Assembly: GCA_023052935.1 (NCBI GenBank)
Contig: CM041297.1
Location: 109,235,563 to 109,299,562 of the forward strand
Origin: Piezodorus guildinii
Lineage: Eukaryota; Arthropoda; Insecta; Hemiptera; Pentatomidae
Length of the DNA: 64,000 nucleotides
Direction of reading: 5' to 3'
The notes under the pieces were generated by a model. The model did not search any database. It was given only the letters and a program-made list of their open reading frames with translations, and was not told where the DNA came from. A program made the position numbers and the translations under genes. Positions within the stretch are counted from its first letter, which is position 1, and every line of letters begins with the position of its first letter. Of this stretch, positions 58,713 to 64,000 are shown piece after piece.

Positions 58713-59284
58713 GTGTAAGATTTAATTATTTATTACAAGTGAGTGAAATACGAGTATGTGAAAGCTAGCTGAGCTTTTAACCTAAATCATAGTTTAAGAG
58801 ATATTTATTTATTTCTACAAGTAGGCTATTAGTTCATTAAAATCTAATTCATGAAAAATGAATAACGTTTCAAGAAGACCTTTTTTAACAATGACTGTAA
58901 ACATATTATTTTAAAAGTATCTTCACAAGTCAGACATATGAGTTAGCCTGTGCTTTTTTAACTAGAAGGTAGTAAATAAATCATACAGGAAACTAGAGTT
59001 CAGAATTATATCTTGTTGTCTCCATGGTATGATTAATCATTGATTTAGGTTTTTTGGAAAGTTTTTGATTAATTGGGAATTGATAAAATATGCTGGACTA
59101 GAAATTAGTAAAGAAAAATAAAAATAATCTAATTTGTCTAGCGACAATTAAAATTTAATATCTGATTCAGAAGTACATGGGTTGAATAAATGGATCAAGT
59201 GATGGATGATATTTGTAAAACCAACAACTGTTTATAAGAAAGTAATGGCTAAAGTTTTTTTTTTCTATTTAGGTCTATGGATAA
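58713..59284. other. Region downstream of RSPH10B; nothing recognised
   Basis: AT-rich, no coding sequence or repeat family seen. Confidence 0.5.
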
Positions 59285-59530
59285 GTCGTTTGTTTATTAA
59301 ATTAATGCTACAATGACTAATCGGACCTACAGTGGGAGACCTAATTTTGCTATCCAGGTTTAATCAGGATAGGGATCTTTAACGAGTACCAGACATTGCA
59401 CAGGCTCGGGACCACCTTTTTATGTTTCCTCTGAAAGACACTATAACCAAGGATTTTTTATTCCCATTAAAAAATCCTAGGACCATCTATCAGGTTTGAA
59501 TCCGCGACCTTGGTCATACAAGACTGTGTG
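59285..59530 (-). mobile_element. SINE family A copy
   Basis: CTATCCAGGTTTAATCAGGA, GGGATCTTTAACGAGTACC, CACAGGCTCGGGACCACC and AAAAAATCCTAGGACCATC are the family-A body; the head is partly lost. Confidence 0.8.
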
Positions 59531-60790
59531 GATAAGAGGTATATTTTCTCTGTCTCGTAGCATTAATGCAATAGATGGTTCAAAAGAAAGTCGGTAAATT
59601 TAATTCCAATTATGTTCAATGAAGGTCGAAAAAAGGTTACTAATCACCTTCATTTACTTGGTTTTAAAGAGTAAACATAATAAAAGTTTTCTAATAGAAT
59701 ATCAACTAACGCTTTGGAAAAGGCACAATTGAGTATAAATGAGAATACTTCTAACATATTAGTTTAAAATGTAATAAAAAAGTTTTATTTTTATAATCTT
59801 TGTATCAAATAATTGACAAAACATGCTTGTGATATAGACATAGAAAAATAAAAATTTAAATACATCGATTGATCTTTTAGATCAATATGGATATAAAAAT
59901 ACATAAAAGTTTCAACGATTCAAATTTCATAACACATTTTATCATTTTAAGTTAAAAACTATGAGTAGTAACATAAATATACATAATTAAACTAATCAAT
60001 TTTTAAGCATAATTACTAGAAGAGTTAATTTGAATAAAATAATTATTTAAAAGATAAAATCTTATAAATATATTTCTTTTCAGAAATATATAAACCCATA
60101 CTGTCTCTAATTAAAATTATTTTGAGATGAATTACATAAAACAATAGAAAATATGGTTAAGTAACACAATAATGTTAATTCTAATTGAAATACATACTGC
60201 AACAACAGTAATATAATAAAGTTAAGTATAACTACTTAAAATTTAATATAGGTAATAAATGGACGGATTAGATATTAAAGATGTAAACAGCATTAAAGCC
60301 AAGAGTAAGAATAATAATTATTTGTATATACACAAATTAAAACTACACATTATATAAAAAGAAATCTAATAAATTGTGTTCACAATACGAAAGGGATTAG
60401 ATACATACATTAATTTTATGGCATTAATTTATGCATTAAGTTTAACAAATAAAATTAGAAAATTGAAAATAGTTTTATATAACCATCTAAACATTAACTT
60501 AAGTTAAAAAGAAAACTGATGAACCTATACAGTCAGCTATGAAAAAGAAATACTTCTTACCTTCATCATAACATATTTTCAGTTGAGAGCGATGAAGGTT
60601 ATACTGTTATGTTACACAAAACTTATATTGAACACAAAATGTCGGCAGACATAACAATACTCACTGAACCGCTATATATAGTTTAAACTGAGATTTACAT
60701 GAGATTCAATTTGGTAATAATTGGATGGATTAAAAATCACAGAGTAATTACACTTTAACAAGTCAAATTCAAATGACTATTTTAACCTTA
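59531..60790. other. AT-rich intergenic region; nothing recognised
   Basis: No frame, RNA or repeat is supported. It should contain the 3' UTR of the minus-strand Ly6 gene at its right end. Confidence 0.5.
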
Positions 60791-60990
60791 TTAGAACAAA
60801 AACAATAGATATGAACATAAGAGAGATAGCGATGAAGCAAATGTACTTGATGAGTTGCAACCATCTTCAGAACAGTAACATTCCTCCCAATATATACCAT
60901 TTTCCCTGACTCCCCAATTACAGACGCCTGTCACACCAGTTTCTGCCACAGAAGCACACCTTCTGATCACTTGTCTCCATCTTCCATCCC
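60791..60990 (-). CDS. Last exon of a second Ly6/QVR-like GPI-anchored protein (partial)
   Basis: On the minus strand the acceptor CTTAATTTAG is followed by DGRWRQVIRRCASVAE, TGVCNWG and EECYCSEDGCNSS. A hydrophobic tail (SLSLLCSYLLFLF) ends at the stop. The cysteine spacing (RC, VC, EC-x-C, GC), the exon start phase and the tail match exon 3 of the gene at 35,056-36,235 (GEWRYFRSC ... EYCTCNSKDGCN). The upstream exons were not found to the right in this window and may lie beyond it. It could also be an orphaned exon. Confidence 0.8.
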
Positions 60991-61059
60991 CTAAATTAAG
61001 AGACATTTAAAAGTTATTAAACAATTTTGGTAATGAAATTTCACAAGTATAAAATTAAA

Positions 61060-61280
61060 CAGGTTAACATATTTTATTGTGGGCCGATGTATTGAACTAA
61101 GTTTTAGGCCATCATCAGAGCTAAGAGAAACTATATAAAAAACGGTTTGAAAAAAAAGTACAGAAAATAGTATAATAAAAAAGTAGTATGAAACCAACAA
61201 GTGACCAATTACACTGACAAGCAGTAATAAATAAATAGTAATGTGAAAGTTGAGGAGTATTTTATACATCTTAGACATTT
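61060..61280 (-). repeat. PLE-end-like repeat
   Basis: The minus strand reads GCTCTGATGATGGCCTAAAA then CTTAGTTCAATACATCGGCC. CTGATGATGGCC is shared with the other PLE-like blocks. The rest is AT-rich. Confidence 0.5.
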
Positions 61281-61299
61281 AGACATTAGAGTATTTTAT

Positions 61300-61580
61300 A
61301 CATCTTTTTTATGCTTATTGGAAGATGCTTTGAGGAAGTCCTAAAGTTTGTATATCTAGGTTTATTTAGTACAGGGGTCTTTAATAACTACCTGACGTTG
61401 CACAGTCTCAGTACAACCATTATATGCCAATCTCTGTAGGAGGGCAAGAACAAAAATTTTTTACTTGATTTAAACAAGTAAGAACCATCTGCCGGGTTTA
61501 AAACCACGACCATTTTGAAACCTGTGATCTTACGAATAGAAGGCTGTTATACAAGCCACTGCACCACAGGTGACCCCGTG
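61300..61580 (-). mobile_element. SINE family A copy
   Basis: On the minus strand a head with GGTCACCTGTGGTGCAGTGG, CTTGTATAACAGCC (box A-like) and GTGGTTTTAAACCCGG precedes a diverged family-A body (ACCTAGATATACAAACTTTA). Confidence 0.75.
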
Positions 61581-61872
61581 CCTTGCTTGTTATTTTTGCC
61601 CAAATTAATATATTCAATAGATTTTTGATCATGTGGGTCTCTTATATCAAAATTGATTTCCTTCTACTATAGTATCTATAAAAAATAGGTAACTCTCATT
61701 GGTAATTTTAGGAATGACCTTATTTCAATTGCTATACTATTGACTAGATATGCATGATTATTACTAGGTTTAAAAATTATAATTGTTCAAAGGCACAAAT
61801 TGATAAAATGCATATTATATGTTTTTATTTTGAATAATCTTGGATGTAGTTAGGAGAGATCCATGTTACATC

Positions 61873-63465
61873 TGTCATATTTATCATTTTATCAATATAA
61901 TTAATTCCCATATGTTACAATATTCCATATGTTCTATTTATCGTATTGTTAACCTATTTTTATATGACCTATTTAAGTTCAAAAAAGCCTTATTTCGGAA
62001 TGGTTTCTTATTTCAATTTACTGAACTTCATTCAATTCACTGAGCTTGCTGACACCGGAATGCTCAGACTTAGACTCTAACTCAAAGAAATTCAATCATT
62101 GGTTAAAGACAAATGAGAATTTTATACTACCATCAAAAGCCACAGAAGAAGAAAAACTAAAGCTGTTAGTCAATTTCGTGTAATATTCGGTTTATCAATA
62201 TGTCAGTAACAGTGCTACGTAAGCCATGGCGGTCGAAGCACTCACTAAACTTTATGTCAAGCCTATGAATATTATATTTGTGAGACATCGGTTAGCGACT
62301 CGAGATCTGTAACCCGGTGAGTCTATAGACTGTATTTAGAAGAGCTAAAACTTTTAATTAAAGATTACCAATTCGAAGCCATACTGCCGAAGAGAAAGTG
62401 GAGGCACTATCTCATTGGAAATCATTTTCGTCTAATAACTGACCAAAGATCCGTGGCCTTTATGTTTGATAATAAAATATCAGGAAAAATCAAAAATGAA
62501 AAGGTAATGAGATGGAGGCTGGAGTTATTGTGTTTTAAGTGCTACATCATATATTGAGCAGGGAAGGAAAATTCCGCTGCTCATGCATTTTCTTGAGTGC
62601 CAAAATGTCCCAAGAAGGCGAAAACAAAATAATGAGAATTCATAAGTCCTTGTGCCATCCCGGGATAACAAGATCATATATCTGGGTAAGGATAAAGAAC
62701 TTCACTTTTCATTGAAAACCATACATCAAGATGTCGTGTTTGCTCCCAGCTCAAACCAAGGTTCTACAAGAATCAAGGAACTCTAATAAGAGTTCCTGGT
62801 TCCTGATGGCCTTAATAAAGGCCATCTCACCCTTTGAATGCGTAAATATGGATTTCAAGAGATCCCTTCCATCCAACACTAGGAACAAATACATGCTCAC
62901 CATCATTCTTGAGTACTCCCGCTTCCGGTTTGTCTTCTTGGTCCGCTTCTGTTATCAAGCACTTCGAGACACATTTGGAACACCTTCCTACATTCGTAGT
63001 GACGAAGGAGTCAGTTTCATGTCTCAAGAGCTCAAAATCTACCGAAACTATGCCCTCATATGCTTTCCAAGCGGCAAGGAGGCACGGGTATCTACTTGTC
63101 ATCTGGCATTTATCAGAGATCTCCCTTCTGATTATCATGAAGACACGGAAGATGAGTGATGCAAATAGGTGTCACGGATCTGGTTACTTACATCGAATTG
63201 GACAAGTCCTGCAGAGCCCGTAGAAGATGAAATATCTGAAGAGAAGCTAATGGAAGAAAGGAAACAAGAAGAAGTAGGAGAAGGAATTCAGATCTTAAGA
63301 AGATCAATGAGAACCAGATGTTTGCTACTAGGCAAGGGGGGGGGGGATGTCATATTTATCATTCATTTCCATATGTTAAAATATGCTATATGTTCAATTT
63401 ATTGTATTGTTGACCTATTTTAATTAAGTTCAATAAAGCCTTATTTTTAAAGGTTTCTTATATCA
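61873..63465 (+). mobile_element. Gypsy-type LTR retrotransposon remnant with short LTRs
   Basis: LTR-like ends 61,873-62,015 and 63,348-63,465 both start TGTCATATTTATCATT, share TCTATTTATCGTATTGTTAA-like and AAAGCCTTATTT motifs, and end in CA. A purine tract of eleven G residues (63,334-63,347) stands directly before the 3' LTR. Inside, RNase H (FRLITDQRSVAFMFDN, then RWRLELLCF) lies near 62,420-62,600. Integrase-like coding (FECVNMDF, NKYMLTII, EYSRFRFVF, GTPSYIRSDEG) lies at 62,731-63,160. Gag, protease and RT are missing. It is non-functional. Confidence 0.82.
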
Positions 63466-63734
63466 AAATCAGTCTTCTATCACTTTCATAAAAACATCTA
63501 AATCTTAGTTGTAGCAAGATGGCTTTAAGAATATTTATTTATATTATGTTATTTTTGACCAAATTAATATGATTAAATAGATTATTGAAACAGGATTATG
63601 GCAAAAATGTTACAAAGTACAGTTATTAAATTTAATTTGGTATTTTCACTTTAGTAATTACATTACTAATGTTATCTAAGGGCTACTATGAATCATTTCA
63701 TGGTAATACATGAACATTCCTAATACTAAAATTA

Positions 63735-64000
63735 TATAGGGAAAGGGTCATTCCATGCGAATTCATCGCAATGAAATTTGGCACGATGTATCCTTTCATG
63801 TAGTTATGATGTTATACAAAATTTTAGTATTTTATCTTTACTAGTTTTCAATTTAGAGCCACCCAAACTTTGGCGTTTTCATAACCTCGGCGCTCCCATA
63901 GACGCAGGCTTACTCTAAGAAATAAAATTATACTATTGTTATTTTTCAATCAAACAGCATGAAAAATTCAGATTATATATAATAAAATAACTTTATTCTG
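63735..64000. repeat. Probable dispersed repeat, unclassified
   Basis: GGGTCATTCCATGCGAATTC and TTGGCGTTTTCATAACCTCG stand out in composition from the surroundings and look like part of a longer element cut by the window edge. No coding sequence. The assignment rests on impression only. Confidence 0.3.

Overview
This window is AT-rich eukaryotic DNA with GT-AG introns, LINEs of several clades, tRNA-derived SINEs, Tc1-like, Harbinger-like, Gypsy and Penelope-like elements. An insect-type Ly6/QVR gene and a gene for a sperm/cilium radial-spoke protein point to an arthropod, most likely an insect. The species cannot be named from the sequence. No bacterial-style operon, CRISPR array or functional rRNA/tRNA gene was seen.

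Layout. 1-3,620 is a decayed APE-type LINE with ORF1 tail, endonuclease, RT and RNase H parts; it starts outside the window. 3,620-5,505 holds a repeat with a Jockey 3' tail and a broken Myb/SANT-like gene on the minus strand. 5,506-26,935 is a giant inverted repeat: two ~9.3-kb arms (5,506-14,823 and 17,594-26,935) around a 2.8-kb spacer. Mirror segments differ by roughly 1% or less wherever compared. Each arm carries the same LINE fragment, SINE, Jockey tail, GC-rich islands, Harbinger-like MITE and a smaller nested palindrome. The spacer holds a 5'-truncated Penelope-like element (GIY-YIG domain plus a hammerhead-like motif) and two LINE pieces. Directly outside the right arm lies a 0.6-kb direct copy of an internal arm segment.

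27.5-34 kb is mostly transposon debris: SINEs and a Jockey element on the minus strand interrupted by a compound SINE with a visible target-site duplication. It also holds one orphan exon-like segment. 35,056-36,235 is a complete three-exon gene for a GPI-anchored, 10-cysteine Ly6/QVR protein. The last exon of a paralogue lies on the minus strand at 60,791-60,990.

37,212-58,655 is the main gene, an RSPH10B orthologue (radial spoke head 10 homolog B) with MORN repeats. I built a 16-exon model whose splice phases agree at every junction, except for one unresolved frame change inside the last exon. Its introns carry an RTE LINE, SINEs, a Tc1-like element, a Jockey fragment, two tandem copies of a non-autonomous element, and an inverted-repeat cassette holding a 153-bp copy of part of exon 9. 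58.7-64 kb is AT-rich with SINE copies, the Ly6 paralogue exon and a short-LTR Gypsy remnant.

Most promising for follow-up are the giant palindrome with its template-switch-like junctions, the duplicated RSPH10B exon between inverted Penelope-like ends, and the recurrent hammerhead-like cores.
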